From Vulcanimicrobiota bacterium (GTDB lineage: Bacteria > Vulcanimicrobiota > Vulcanimicrobiia > Vulcanimicrobiales > Vulcanimicrobiaceae): DNA of 64,000 nt. The stretch is from NCBI GenBank assembly GCA_003140215.1, contig PLJL01000001.1:267283-331282 (forward strand). The letters are read 5' to 3'. Both the position numbers and the translations under genes were made by a program. Positions within the stretch are counted from its first letter, which is position 1, and each line of letters starts with the position of its first letter. Shown here piece after piece: positions 56,601-64,000 of the stretch. Under the pieces are notes generated by a model. It was given only the letters and a program-made list of their open reading frames with translations, was not told where the DNA came from and did no database searches.

Positions 56601-56837
56601 CGAGAAGAAGCCCTTCTCGTCCGTCTTGGTGGAGTACGTGGCCGACGGCGCGACCGCCCGGACGGCGACGTTGGGGATCGGGTGCCCGTCGGACCCGATG
56701 ACCGTGCCGGAGAGGTTTCCGGTGGTCGTGTCGGCGAGCGCGGGCAAGGCTACCGAAGCCAAAAGGACGATCGCCAGCGCCATTCCAATGATGCCGCGCC
56801 GGGAACGCCCAATGGCGTGAACGAGAAGTCGTAGCAC
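53640..56837 (-). CDS. TonB-dependent receptor with carboxypeptidase-regulatory-like domain, module 2
   Basis: A 1065-residue receptor, paralogue of module 1. Signal peptide with the same RSRRGIIGMALAI core; CarboxypepD_reg sandwich (GNLSGTVIGSDGHPIPNVAV, GVVPDTYTVTM). The plug has SRSSGISAFQPQQPVDTYSI, VIRGGRENDIGFQFEGIDYTDAF and GTGQVNANVKRG; the barrel again ends YYQLSL. The DNA of the signal-peptide region is identical to module 1 over 32 bases (56773-56804). Conserved plug and extracellular differences suggest a related but different ligand. GTG start has AAGG upstream. Confidence 0.93.
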   Translation of the reverse strand: MLRLLVHAIGRSRRGIIGMALAIVLLASVALPALADTTTGNLSGTVIGSDGHPIPNVAVRAVAPSATYSTKTDEKGFFSVVGVVPDTYTVTMKPAGRFNSVTITGVTVNPLLTTTVNQTLAAQLQTIGSTTSRSSGISAFQPQQPVDTYSINANQITTALGKPHATSEASLLLSLPGAQLDRSGSIVIRGGRENDIGFQFEGIDYTDAFTSQFVNSLRINGVSNFQLTPGAGDATVGNAGTGQVNANVKRGARPAFGSFEQDVAGPLFNHQFAGEYGWATPTGRLSMFTALTGSNDNRDPGRRGVDLNVLGVTQPTTLVTGRDLVGNIVYKFGRDSAQSLQLFYQNQQIDFYARNNFPQNTFRVGNQEWINAFAGLGIPFNAAAQAITPLEYGQTGIGQLLNRPPIGQNQPNDTFKLQYSNSLNTSTFVTAKLYKVNSVVPFDQPYSGTNFTLGATGDIYELQGGRRVGGALDFTRQLGTKHLLAVGGRYEFLQPVFTANSAGLGLLGSALFSNIFDFLPVGACANCNGYLAARFPGGIVPRIPNFDEAPITTRHDYGVYVNDQFQVTDKFKINMGLRLDGTKLNYPSTTAGGFVTGNPACATTSAATLAACGYTSGFFQPQTVSVVGGQLVETFQDVGGLNRISAPEPRLAFAYQFSPRDSFTTSYGRSVQLPSIALIDNLTPRSAFAPFVGIAAKRNVCGVTGDRICRDYADELYWEYQDQLGGVPLQPDKPSTFTNVDASYQHDFGKGISMKVAPFYRRGYDVFARTQSQRFLNGVPLLNAAGAPQLNPAIGSNLGINRTTGAELYITKTANYGFSGTLSLTYVNEFSNVVPTTSREDFFPTIPPASLALGNVYRVGFLSPLTGTLAVQYKTRSGWRINPIVGFDNGFPYGSGLLTSFTLNGVNINVPNTNVTSPAGLGGTTGAVQYVDPVNPGTVFAPHVVATRGTPEKNAAGGVLTAPRINVANLDFEYNRPGSRNTFGLLITNLFNQIYGEPALNTRYQPLATGISGVKSGSLAVAQTPSLGPNFGDLNFGPVRFGQYPYLLTPSGTPTQFRLYYQLSL

Positions 56838-56999
56838 GCGATTAAACCTTCGTGTTGATGCTGCGAATCGACCGGGCGCGACCGACCGCCAACAGAGGGG
56901 GGACCCCGACCAAAGCGAGGCTAAAAATTAGATTCTGCTGAGAATTCTTCGTTCCTGGTAGCCTGCTGGGGAATTTCTGATCCAGCGCCCAGCCCGCGG
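56838..56999 (-). promoter_or_regulatory. Upstream region of TonB receptor module 2
   Basis: A 162-base gap between the amidase end and the receptor. It has an AT-rich tract (56924-56960, including TAAAAATTAGA) that probably holds the receptor promoter. No operator shared with module 1 is obvious beyond a CTGAGAA word. Confidence 0.4.
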
Positions 57000-58409
57000 T
57001 CAGGTAGCCCGCAGGTGCTTCACCAGCGGTGGACGCTGCTGATGGAACGCGGTCTCGCGCTGGTAGCGCGTGCCCAGCGCGGTCAGCGCCGCCTCGCCCC
57101 AGGCGCGGCCGAGAAACGCCAGCGAGGTCGGCAACCCGTTGGGCCCCATCCCGTTCGGCAACGCGAGCGCGGGAAGGCCCGCCAGATTGCCCGGCGCGAT
57201 CAGCGACGGGCCGCCGGGAAACTTGGTGTAGACTTTGTCGAAGCCGATCCCGACCGGATAGGTCACGGTGGGCAGCGTCGGCGAGACGATCGCGTCGTAG
57301 CCGGCGATCGCCTTTTCGAGCAAGGCGTTGAGCTTGGCGCGCTGCCGCAGCGCGTCGATGTAGTCGACCGCAGGCGTGGCGTACGCCACGTAGCCTCCGA
57401 GCTTGTCGTCGGCGTTGCGCAGCTCGCGCGACTTGCCGGACTCGACGAGATCGCGGAACGCCGCGGCGCCCTCGGCATCGACGATCGTGCCGACCGCGGG
57501 CCCCCAGGGTCCCTTGGGGAGTGCGACCTCACCCGCGATGTCCGCGAACGCCGCGAGCGCTTTGAGCGATGCGCGGAAGTTGGCGGCAACCTCGGGCATG
57601 GACTTCTTCGTCGCGTCCTTGAGCACCGCGATGCGCAGCTTGCGCCGCGGTGTGTCCAGCGGCGCGTCGACCGCGGTGGGGTCGTTCGGATCGGCGCCGG
57701 CGATGACCGCCAGGACCATCTCGGCGTCGCGCGCGCTGCGCGCCATCGGTCCGAGCTTGTCGAGCGTCCAGCACAGCGCCATCGCGCCGTGTCGCGAAAC
57801 GCGCCCGTAGGTGGGACGCAGGCCGGTGATGCCGCAGGCGGTCGCCGGGAACAAGATCGAGCCCGACGTCTCCGAGCCGATCGCGAAGCCGACGAGTCCG
57901 GCGGCGACGGCGATCCCCGAACCGCTCGACGAGCCGCCGCTCCAATACTTCGCGTTCCACGGCGTGCGGCCGGGACCGGTGAACGATGCGTCGGCATCGC
58001 CGTAGCCGAATCCGCCGGCCAGCTCCACCATCGCCAACTTGGCGAGGAGCACCGCGCCGGCTGCGGTCAGCTTCTTGACCACGGTCGCGTCGAACGCGAA
58101 GCGCTGCGTGCGGTACGGCTGCGCGCCCCAGGTCGTCGGCGCGTCGGGTGTCGCCAGCAGGTCTTTGACGCCGTACGGGATGCCGTGCAACGGGCCGCGG
58201 ACGCGACCGCGGGCACGTTCCGCGTCGGCCCGCTTGGCCTCGCGCCGCGCGCGGTCGTGCAGGATCGTCACCACCGCGTTGTAGACCGGACCGTAGGTTT
58301 CCAGGCGCCCGAGGTAGAGCTCGGTGAGCTCGACCGACGAGACGCGCTTGGCCGTGAGATGCCGCTGCAGCTCGACGACGTCGGCGAACGCGAGATCGTC
58401 GTGCGTCAT
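57000..58409 (-). CDS. Amidase-signature family enzyme
   Basis: A 469-residue amidase (GatA-like fold). The catalytic Lys is in HGIPYGVKDLL, the two Ser of the triad lie in the WSGGSSSGSGIAVAAG and GSETSGSILFPA stretches. The family usually reads GSDTGGSIR at the second, so Leu replaces the common Arg after the Ser-Ile. Substrate could be an amide or a small peptide; not GatA, since gatB/C are not adjacent and the length is typical of stand-alone amidases. ATG start overlaps the stop of the upstream Tat-exported gene (ATGA). No signal peptide of its own. Confidence 0.88.
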   Translation of the reverse strand: MTHDDLAFADVVELQRHLTAKRVSSVELTELYLGRLETYGPVYNAVVTILHDRARREAKRADAERARGRVRGPLHGIPYGVKDLLATPDAPTTWGAQPYRTQRFAFDATVVKKLTAAGAVLLAKLAMVELAGGFGYGDADASFTGPGRTPWNAKYWSGGSSSGSGIAVAAGLVGFAIGSETSGSILFPATACGITGLRPTYGRVSRHGAMALCWTLDKLGPMARSARDAEMVLAVIAGADPNDPTAVDAPLDTPRRKLRIAVLKDATKKSMPEVAANFRASLKALAAFADIAGEVALPKGPWGPAVGTIVDAEGAAAFRDLVESGKSRELRNADDKLGGYVAYATPAVDYIDALRQRAKLNALLEKAIAGYDAIVSPTLPTVTYPVGIGFDKVYTKFPGGPSLIAPGNLAGLPALALPNGMGPNGLPTSLAFLGRAWGEAALTALGTRYQRETAFHQQRPPLVKHLRAT

Positions 58410-58753
58410 CGCGGTCTCGGCGCAGCGAAGCGCGTCACCGGCTCGTCCGCGTTTTTGAGCGCGGTCGCCTTGCGCGCGTTGAGCCGCACGACCGCACGGC
58501 GGTTGTCGTCGATGCCGTGGGCGATGGTGTCGAGGTCCGTGTCGCTCAGGTTGGGATCGAAGCGGCGCATCGAGGCCGCGATCGCCACGGCGAGCGCCGA
58601 GGGCGGCTTGGGAGACGTGCTCGGCGCCGGCGACGGGGGAGGCGAGCTGGAAGGAGCGACCGGAGCGGACGACTGCGCGTCGGCCTTCGCAGCGAGCAGC
58701 ACTGAGGCCGCGACGCCGGAAACGGCGCCGAGGAACGATCGTCGATCAGCCAT
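58406..58753 (-). CDS. Small Tat-exported protein
   Basis: A 115-residue protein with a twin-arginine-type signal, MADRRSFLGAVSGVAASVLLAAKADA (in residues 1-26): the RR-x-F-L pattern is intact. A Ser/Pro-rich linker follows, then a short helical C-terminal domain (FDPNLSDTDLDTIAHGIDDNRRAVVRLNARK). I chose ATG 58753 because the signal starts there; earlier frame is not hydrophobic. It precedes and overlaps the amidase, so the two probably act together. Function unknown. Confidence 0.75.
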   Translation of the reverse strand: MADRRSFLGAVSGVAASVLLAAKADAQSSAPVAPSSSPPPSPAPSTSPKPPSALAVAIAASMRRFDPNLSDTDLDTIAHGIDDNRRAVVRLNARKATALKNADEPVTRFAAPRPR

Positions 58754-58866
58754 ATGCGAGACGATTAGACGCCCCGCACGCTGCAAAGCCCTCCTCGCTT
58801 CGAGACCCTTGTCAGCGCGGCGTCTCATTCTGGCTTTCGGCTCGGCCTTCCGGTACCATCAGCCTC

Positions 58867-59535
58867 ATGGAATCCCCGGCCGGCACGCGGCTCGATCAGG
58901 ATCGTCGCGAGCGCACCGGCGTCCCGGAGGCGATCTTCGCGGCCGGAAAGACGCTGGAGCAGAACCTCGCCCTGATCGACGCGCTCTACGCGCGCACCGG
59001 CTTCGCGCTGGCGACGCGCATCCCGAGCGAGCAACGCGCGCCGCTCGCGGCCGCCTATCCCGATGCCGTGCTCGAGCCGCTCTCCGGAGCGCTGCGGCGC
59101 GGCGCGCTCCCGCGCAGCGGCGCACGCGTCGCGGTCGTGTGCGCGGGGACGTCCGATCTTCCGGTCGCCGAGGAGGCGGCATTCGTGACCGGCGCGCTCG
59201 GGCACGACGCGGTGCGTGCCACCGACGTCGGGGTCGCCGGGATCCACCGGCTCTTCGACGCGCTCGACGACATCGTCACGTGCAGCGTGGTCATCGTCGT
59301 CGCCGGGATGGAAGGCGCGCTGCCCAGCGTCGTCGCCGGCTTGGTCCGCGCGCCGGTGATCGCGGTACCGACCAGCGTCGGCTACGGCGCGGCGTTCGAA
59401 GGCCTGGCCGCGCTGCTGGGGATGCTGACGTCGTGCGCGCCGGGGATCGGCGTCGTCAACATCGACAACGGCTTCGGCGCCGCCGCCCTCGCGCATAAGA
59501 TCATCGCCTCGCACGAACCCGGTGCGTCGCTATGA
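58867..59535 (+). CDS. larB: Pyridinium-3,5-biscarboxylic acid mononucleotide synthase LarB
   Basis: LarB (222 residues) starts nickel-pincer nucleotide synthesis by carboxylating and hydrolysing nicotinic acid adenine dinucleotide. It belongs to the PurE-like fold: VAVVCAGTSDLPVAEEAAFVT, DVGVAGIHRLFDAL, VVIVVAGMEGALPSVVAGL, PTSVGYGAAFEGLAALLGML and NIDNGFGAAALAHKI. Length slightly below the usual 245 because the N-terminal part is short. Its stop overlaps larC (ATGA). First gene of larB-larC-larE. Confidence 0.95.
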   Translation: MESPAGTRLDQDRRERTGVPEAIFAAGKTLEQNLALIDALYARTGFALATRIPSEQRAPLAAAYPDAVLEPLSGALRRGALPRSGARVAVVCAGTSDLPVAEEAAFVTGALGHDAVRATDVGVAGIHRLFDALDDIVTCSVVIVVAGMEGALPSVVAGLVRAPVIAVPTSVGYGAAFEGLAALLGMLTSCAPGIGVVNIDNGFGAAALAHKIIASHEPGASL

Positions 59536-60782
59536 GGATTGCATACGTGGACATGATCGGCGGGGCGGCGGGCGACATGCTGCTCGCTGCGTTCCTCGAT
59601 GCGGGGCTCGATCGCGAGGCGCTCGAGCACGCGCTGCGCAGCGTCGTGGCGGACGGCTGGACGCTGTCGCCGGCGCGCGTGCGCAAGCACGGGATCGTCG
59701 CGACGTTTGCCGGTCTGGTCGTGCCCGGCGAAGACGGCGACGCCGAGCATCATCATCATGATGAGGATGACGAGCACGAGCACGAGCACGAGCACGTGCA
59801 CGTGGGCGCCGGATCCCGGACGCTCGCCGAAGTGCTGGAGATCGTCGAGCGCAGCGGCTTGACGCCACGCCAGCGCGAGCGTGCGAGCGCGGTGTATCAT
59901 CGCCTGGCGCAGGCCGAAGCGCACGTGCACGGCATCACCGCCGACGCGATGCGATTCCACGAGGTCGGACAGATCGACGCCGTCCTCGACGTCGCGGCAA
60001 CCTGTGTCGCGCTGGACCTGCTCGAGATCGACGAGCTGCGCTGCTCGCCGTTCCCGCTCGGCCACGGCACGCTGCACATCGCCCACGGACGCTATCCCAA
60101 TCCACCCCCGACGACCGCGCAGCTGCTGATCGGCTGGCCGACGCGTGCGGTCGACGTCGAGGGCGAGCTGGTGACGCCGACCGCGGCCGCGATTCTGACC
60201 ACGCTGGCTAAGCCGGGCCGGCCCGATCTCGTCCTGGAGCGCATCGGCTACGGTGCCGGCCGCAGCGACTTCACCATCCCGAACGTGACGCGCGTCATCA
60301 TCGGCAGCGCCGTCCCGAGCGGCGCGAACGGCGGCAGCGACGACGACGTCGTCGTGATCGAAACGAACATCGACGACATGTCGCCGCAGCACTACGAGCT
60401 GGCGGTGGAACGCCTCTTCGCAGCGGGCGCGCTCGACGTCTGGCTCACGCCGATCACGATGAAGAAAGGACGGCCTGCAATCACGCTCTCCGCGATCGCC
60501 GCGCCCGAGCACCAGGACGCGGTCGCACGAGCGATGCTCACCGAAACGACGACGATCGGCGTGCGCGTGCGCACCGAGCGCCGGCAGGTGCTGCCACGGG
60601 CCGGCGGATCGGTCGACACGCCGTACGGCCCCGTCCGTGTGAAGCGTGCCGGGATGAATGGCGAGCAACGGACGCGAGCCGAATACGACGATCTGCTGCG
60701 CATCGCGCGCGAGCGCAACCTGCCGCTGCCGGAGGTTGCGCATACCGTGGACGCGGCCATCCGAGGAGAGCGCCCGACGTGA
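59532..60782 (+). CDS. larC: Nickel insertion protein LarC
   Basis: LarC (416 residues) is the CTP-dependent cyclometallase that inserts nickel into the pincer nucleotide. N-terminus YVDMIGGAAGDMLLAAFLDAG is the family signature. A His/Asp/Glu-rich loop (residues 73-90: AEHHHHDEDDEHEHEHEHVHV) is a likely nickel store. RFHEVGQIDAVLDV, IETNIDDMSPQHY and TPITMKKGRPA complete the core. The two parts that in Lactobacillus plantarum need a frameshift (LarC1/LarC2) are one continuous frame here. Both ends overlap neighbouring lar genes. Confidence 0.96.
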   Translation: MRIAYVDMIGGAAGDMLLAAFLDAGLDREALEHALRSVVADGWTLSPARVRKHGIVATFAGLVVPGEDGDAEHHHHDEDDEHEHEHEHVHVGAGSRTLAEVLEIVERSGLTPRQRERASAVYHRLAQAEAHVHGITADAMRFHEVGQIDAVLDVAATCVALDLLEIDELRCSPFPLGHGTLHIAHGRYPNPPPTTAQLLIGWPTRAVDVEGELVTPTAAAILTTLAKPGRPDLVLERIGYGAGRSDFTIPNVTRVIIGSAVPSGANGGSDDDVVVIETNIDDMSPQHYELAVERLFAAGALDVWLTPITMKKGRPAITLSAIAAPEHQDAVARAMLTETTTIGVRVRTERRQVLPRAGGSVDTPYGPVRVKRAGMNGEQRTRAEYDDLLRIARERNLPLPEVAHTVDAAIRGERPT

Positions 60783-61594
60783 TCGACACGACACCTGAGA
60801 CGCTCGAGATCAAAGAGGCGCAACTGCGCGCGATCTTCCGCGAGCTGGGCAGCTGCATCGTCGCGTTTTCCGGCGGCGTCGACTCGGCGCTCGTGCTGCA
60901 CGTCGCCGCCCAGGAGCTCGGCGAGCGCGCGGTGGGGATCACCGCGCGCAGCGAGTCGCTCGCCGAGCGCGAATACGCCGGCGCGGTGCAGTTCGCCGGC
61001 ACGATCGAGGCGCGCCACGAAGTGGTCGAGACGCGCGAGCTGCACGATCCGTCGTACGCCGCGAACCCGGTGAACCGCTGCTACTTCTGCAAGAGCGAGC
61101 TGTACGGCCGCCTGGCGGAGATCGCCCGCGAGCGCGGTATCCCGCACATCGTCGACGGCTACAACCGCGACGACGAGGGCGATTGGCGCCCCGGCCGCCA
61201 GGCGGCGCGCGAGCACGCCGTGCGCAGCCCGCTCTACGAAGCGGGGCTGCGCAAAGCCGACGTCAGAGCGCTTGCGCGCAAACTCGGGCTCGAGGTGTGG
61301 GACAAGCCCGCCCTGGCGTGCCTGTCCTCGCGCTTTCCGTACGGCACGCCGATCACGCTGGAGCTGCTGCGCCAGGTCGATCGTGCCGAGCAGGCCGTGC
61401 ACGACGCCGGACTGCGCGCCTGCCGCGTGCGGCATCACGGCGAGATCGCACGCATCGAGGTCCCGCCCGACGAGATCGCAGCGGCGGCCGAACCCGAGCG
61501 GCGCGCGCGCATCGTCGAAGGCGTGCGGGCCGCCGGCTACCGCTACGTGACGCTCGACCTCGGCGGCTACGTCAGCGGCGGCTTCAACCCCTAA
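60779..61594 (+). CDS. larE: Pyridinium-3,5-bisthiocarboxylic acid mononucleotide sulfurtransferase LarE
   Basis: LarE (271 residues) is the PP-loop enzyme (SGGVDS, residues 31-36) that thiolates the nicotinate-derived carboxylates. It has Cys101 and Cys104 (NRCYFCKSELYG) plus Cys181 (ALACLSSRFPYG), the three-cysteine pattern of LarE proteins that bind a [4Fe-4S] cluster, as described for Thermotoga. The single-Cys type of L. plantarum sacrifices its own sulfur instead. GTG start overlaps larC (GTGA). No larA (lactate racemase) lies in the window, so the cofactor's client is unknown. Confidence 0.95.
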   Translation: MIDTTPETLEIKEAQLRAIFRELGSCIVAFSGGVDSALVLHVAAQELGERAVGITARSESLAEREYAGAVQFAGTIEARHEVVETRELHDPSYAANPVNRCYFCKSELYGRLAEIARERGIPHIVDGYNRDDEGDWRPGRQAAREHAVRSPLYEAGLRKADVRALARKLGLEVWDKPALACLSSRFPYGTPITLELLRQVDRAEQAVHDAGLRACRVRHHGEIARIEVPPDEIAAAAEPERRARIVEGVRAAGYRYVTLDLGGYVSGGFNP

Positions 61595-61597
61595 GCC

Positions 61598-62140
61598 TCA
61601 GCGTCGGGCACGCTCGAACAGCGCGCCGACGTCGAGGCTGAACCCCGGCAGCGCCGCGTGCGACAGCGTATCGCCTTGGCGCAACTCGCGGATCCCGCTG
61701 CGATCGTGCACGGCGATCGTTTCGCGCGGCGGGTCGACCACGACGACCGCGGCCGTGCCGGCGGAAAGGTAGGTCGCGATCTTGTCCTCGACATCGCGTC
61801 GCCGCTCGCCCGGTGACAGGATCTCGACCGCGACGGTCGGCGCCGTGAGCGGCACCTGCACGGTGTCGCGCGGCGCGTCGGCCGGCAATGCAGCATACGA
61901 GAGATAGCCGACGTCAGGTACCAGCGGCCGAACCACCGCGCCAGGAGGCATCACGCGAAAGCGCCATTCCGTGCCGACGCGACCGTGCTCATCCGTCTCC
62001 GACCACAAACGAAACGCCATGAAGAGCAGGCCCTGCAAGACCGAATGATCGTAGGTCGGGCTCACCTTTTGCAGCGCCCGGCCGCGGACCCATTCCGTCT
62101 CCGGCTTCGTCTCCGGCAACACGATCTCGTGCAGGGACAT
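61598..62140 (-). CDS. Uma2 family (DUF820) protein
   Basis: A 180-residue PD-(D/E)xK nuclease-like protein of the Uma2 family, abundant in cyanobacteria and related phyla. Features: MSLHEIVLPETKPETEW, YDHSVLQGLLFMAFRLW, VPDVGYLS, VAVEILSPGERRRDVEDKIATYLSAGTAAVVVVDP. The Asp, Glu and Lys of the nuclease core are in place. Cellular role is not known. ATG 62140 was chosen because homology starts there; a GTG at 62179 would add 13 residues. Its stop is close to the larE stop, with the genes convergent. Confidence 0.9.
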   Translation of the reverse strand: MSLHEIVLPETKPETEWVRGRALQKVSPTYDHSVLQGLLFMAFRLWSETDEHGRVGTEWRFRVMPPGAVVRPLVPDVGYLSYAALPADAPRDTVQVPLTAPTVAVEILSPGERRRDVEDKIATYLSAGTAAVVVVDPPRETIAVHDRSGIRELRQGDTLSHAALPGFSLDVGALFERARR

Positions 62141-62225
62141 CGCACACCAGCGTATCACGCCCACCCCCGCACACCGCAATACCTAACCCACCCACATCGC
62201 CAAGACAATGCGCGCACCTTGGACA

Positions 62226-62282
62226 GCGCCCGCAAGGGCGCGCCTTCTGGCGGACAAAGATCGCGTCGCAACGCGAACTTTG
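62226..62282. terminator. Two adjacent hairpins after the RNase J gene
   Basis: Stem 1: GCGCCC (62226-62231) with GGGCGC (62236-62241), loop GCAA. Stem 2: 62255-62266 with 62271-62282, 11 of 12 pairs (one A-A mismatch), loop CGCA. They lie in the gap behind the minus-strand RNase J gene (which ends at 62294). No U-run, so intrinsic termination is uncertain; they may protect the 3' end. Confidence 0.5.
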
Positions 62283-62293
62283 ACCGACAAAGG

Positions 62294-63988
62294 CTACACT
62301 TCCATCACCACCGGGATCACGATGGGGCGGCGGCGCGAGCGTTCGAAAATCGCTTTGGACAGTCCCGAGCGAATATGTTCTTTCACGTTGCCGATGTCGC
62401 GGATGCCTTCGACGCTGCAGTCGGCGAGGATCGCGCTGAGCTTGGCCTTGAGCTCGTCGAGCACGTCGCCGGAGTCGGGGAGATAGAACACGCCGCGCGA
62501 GATCAGGTCCGGTCCCGCGACGACGCGCGCCTCTTCGGCGTCGACGGTCACCACCACCATCATGATGCCGTCGCCGGCGAGATGCTTGCGGTCGCGCAGC
62601 ACCGCTTCGCCGATGTCGCCGACCCCCGAACCGTCGACCATGACGTTGCCGCCGTAGGTGCGCCCGATCTTCTCGGCGTTCTCGGCGGTGAACTCCATCA
62701 CGTCGCCGTTCTCGGTGACGAAGACGTTATCGCCGGCGACGCCCGTCTGCCGGGCGAGATTCCCGTGCGTGACCAGCATGCGGTACTCGCCGTGGATCGG
62801 GATGAAGTACTTCGGACGCACCAGGTTGAGCATGAGCAGCAGCTCTTCTTGGGACGCGTGTCCCGAGACGTGCGCGTTGCCCGAGCTGCCGTGGATCACG
62901 TGCGCGCCCAGGCGGTACAGGTTGTTTATGGTCTTGGAGACCGAGCGTTCGTTGCCGGGGATCGGCGTCGCGGCGATCACGACGGTGTCGCCGGGGACGA
63001 TCTTGAACTGCTTGTGGTCGCGCACCGAGAGCCGGGTGAGCGCCGACATCGGCTCGCCTTGCGAACCGGTCGTCATCACGCAGATCTGCTCGGGCGGATG
63101 CTGCTCGACGTCCTCGAGCCGGATGACCAGTCCCTCGGGGATGTCGAGGTAGCCCAGTTGGCGCGCGAACTGCACGACGTTCTGCAGCGACCGGCCCAGG
63201 AACGCGACCTTGCGGCCGTAACGCTTGGACTGGTCGATGACCTGCTGGATGCGCGGAACGTTCGACGCGAACGAGGTGACGATGATCCGTCCCGCCGTGC
63301 GCGAAAAGATGTTCGAGAAGGCCTCCCCGACGATGCGCTCCGAGAGCGTGTGCCCCGGGCGCTCGGCGTTGGTCGAGTCCGAGAGCAGCAGCAGCACGCC
63401 CTCGTCGCCGACCTTCGCGATCGAAGCGAAGTCGGCCGGATCGCCGTCGATCGGCGTCTGGTCGAACTTGAAGTCGCCGGTGTGGAACACGGTCCCCAGC
63501 GGCGTGCGGATCGCCAGTGAGCACGCGCCCGCGAGCGAGTGGTTGATGTGGATGAACTGCGTCTCGATCGCGCCGAAGCGCACGCGGTCGCCGGGTTCGA
63601 CCTCGCGCGCGTCCCACTCGCCGGGCTTGTGCTCCTTGAGCTTGGCGCGGATCAGCGCCAGCGAGAGCGGCGTCCCGATCACCGGCATGGTCGGAAACTC
63701 GCGCAACAGGTACGGGATGCCGCCGATGTGGTCTTCGTGGCCGTGCGTGACGAGCAGGGCGCGGAACTTGTCGGCGCGCTCGCGCAGGTAGGTGAAGTCG
63801 TTGATCACGATGTCGACCCCGAACATCTCCTCGTCGGGGAACATCAGGCCGCAGTCGACGACGACGAGGTCGTCGTTGGTCTCGATGACCGTCATGTTGC
63901 GGCCGATCTCGCCGCAGCCGCCCAGCGGGACGATCCGAAGGTAGGGCTCGCTCGGGGGTGCGGGGATGACGAAGGTGTCGGAAGACAA
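62294..63988 (-). CDS. rnj: Ribonuclease J
   Basis: RNase J (564 residues) is an endo-/5'-exoribonuclease that matures and degrades RNA. The metallo-beta-lactamase motif THGHEDHIGG has His82, His84, Asp86 and His87; HINHSLAGA, FHTGDFKFDQTPIDG and the beta-CASP features SDSTNAERPG, TTGSQGEPMSAL and SGHASQEEL are present. C-terminal domain complete. Start is TTG at 63988, supported by an AAGGA six bases upstream; further extension beyond the window edge cannot be excluded. RNase J is typical of Gram-positive-related and cyanobacterial lineages. Confidence 0.95.
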   Translation of the reverse strand: MSSDTFVIPAPPSEPYLRIVPLGGCGEIGRNMTVIETNDDLVVVDCGLMFPDEEMFGVDIVINDFTYLRERADKFRALLVTHGHEDHIGGIPYLLREFPTMPVIGTPLSLALIRAKLKEHKPGEWDAREVEPGDRVRFGAIETQFIHINHSLAGACSLAIRTPLGTVFHTGDFKFDQTPIDGDPADFASIAKVGDEGVLLLLSDSTNAERPGHTLSERIVGEAFSNIFSRTAGRIIVTSFASNVPRIQQVIDQSKRYGRKVAFLGRSLQNVVQFARQLGYLDIPEGLVIRLEDVEQHPPEQICVMTTGSQGEPMSALTRLSVRDHKQFKIVPGDTVVIAATPIPGNERSVSKTINNLYRLGAHVIHGSSGNAHVSGHASQEELLLMLNLVRPKYFIPIHGEYRMLVTHGNLARQTGVAGDNVFVTENGDVMEFTAENAEKIGRTYGGNVMVDGSGVGDIGEAVLRDRKHLAGDGIMMVVVTVDAEEARVVAGPDLISRGVFYLPDSGDVLDELKAKLSAILADCSVEGIRDIGNVKEHIRSGLSKAIFERSRRRPIVIPVVMEV

Positions 63989-64000
63989 GTCTGGTCCTTG

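Noticed and set aside
59740-59810. Short tandem CAT/GAGCAC repeats looked at first as a microsatellite or CRISPR-like array
   Set aside because: They are codons of the His/Asp/Glu-rich loop of LarC (nickel-binding), in frame and within the gene.

Overview
The window is high-GC, densely coded bacterial chromosome with no CRISPR array, tRNA/rRNA gene, transposase or prophage gene that I can recognise. It combines outer-membrane functions (two TonB-dependent receptors, a type IV pilus-type secretin, an alpha-2-macroglobulin lipoprotein with PbpC, a small outer-membrane barrel) with traits more common in Terrabacteria (RNase J, LytR-CpsA-Psr protein, dimeric class II GlyRS, futalosine menaquinone genes). 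This suggests a deep-branching diderm lineage such as Candidatus Eremiobacterota (WPS-2) or a relative. That assignment is inference from gene content, not from a marker-gene search.

Layout. 1-6164: end of a Kdp potassium ATPase operon (kdpB 3' end, kdpC), an outer-membrane barrel gene, a KdpD-type sensor carrying two KdpD-N/USP units on the minus strand, and a divergent histidine kinase with a NarL-type regulator. 6254-14625: a thioester-less alpha-2-macroglobulin divergent from pbpC, then a small membrane protein. 14655-18120: glyS, a Nudix gene, rlmN and a secreted fasciclin protein, all minus. 18245-21276: a tightly overlapped minus operon prfB (with programmed frameshift) - glycosyltransferase - YbjQ-like - uracil-DNA glycosylase. 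21310-26293: PhyH dioxygenase, amidohydrolase, secretin. 26307-34258: a long minus run rodZ-like, yajQ, a strongly palindromic element, rimO, LCP protein, polysaccharide deacetylase, secA. 34321-37292: mnmA and a two-motif aspartyl protease. 37376-41722: TonB receptor plus lipoprotein, module 1. 41874-44918: mqnE-mqnA-mqnC. 44979-47112: orphan DppC-type permease and CreD-like protein. 47125-52387: an isocitrate-dehydrogenase-like gene divergent from ftsK, PAP2 phosphatase and two tandem secreted paralogues. 52470-56837: TonB receptor plus lipoprotein, module 2. 57000-58753: Tat-exported small protein and amidase. 58867-61594: larB-larC-larE. 61598-63988: Uma2 protein and RNase J.

How the genes fit together. 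The Kdp region looks like a complete but rearranged potassium-response unit. rodZ, LCP protein, deacetylase, PbpC, A2M and FtsK contribute to envelope and division. mqnE/A/C supply three steps of menaquinone synthesis. LarB/C/E make a nickel-pincer cofactor whose client enzyme is not in the window. The two receptor-lipoprotein pairs are clear paralogues and look like a repeated uptake module of unknown substrate. Short overlaps (ATGA, GTGA, TAGTG) and GTG starts are common, which points to translational coupling.

There is no gene-free stretch longer than 300 bases. The longest gaps are 35401-35663 and 32792-33015, both described in the feature list.
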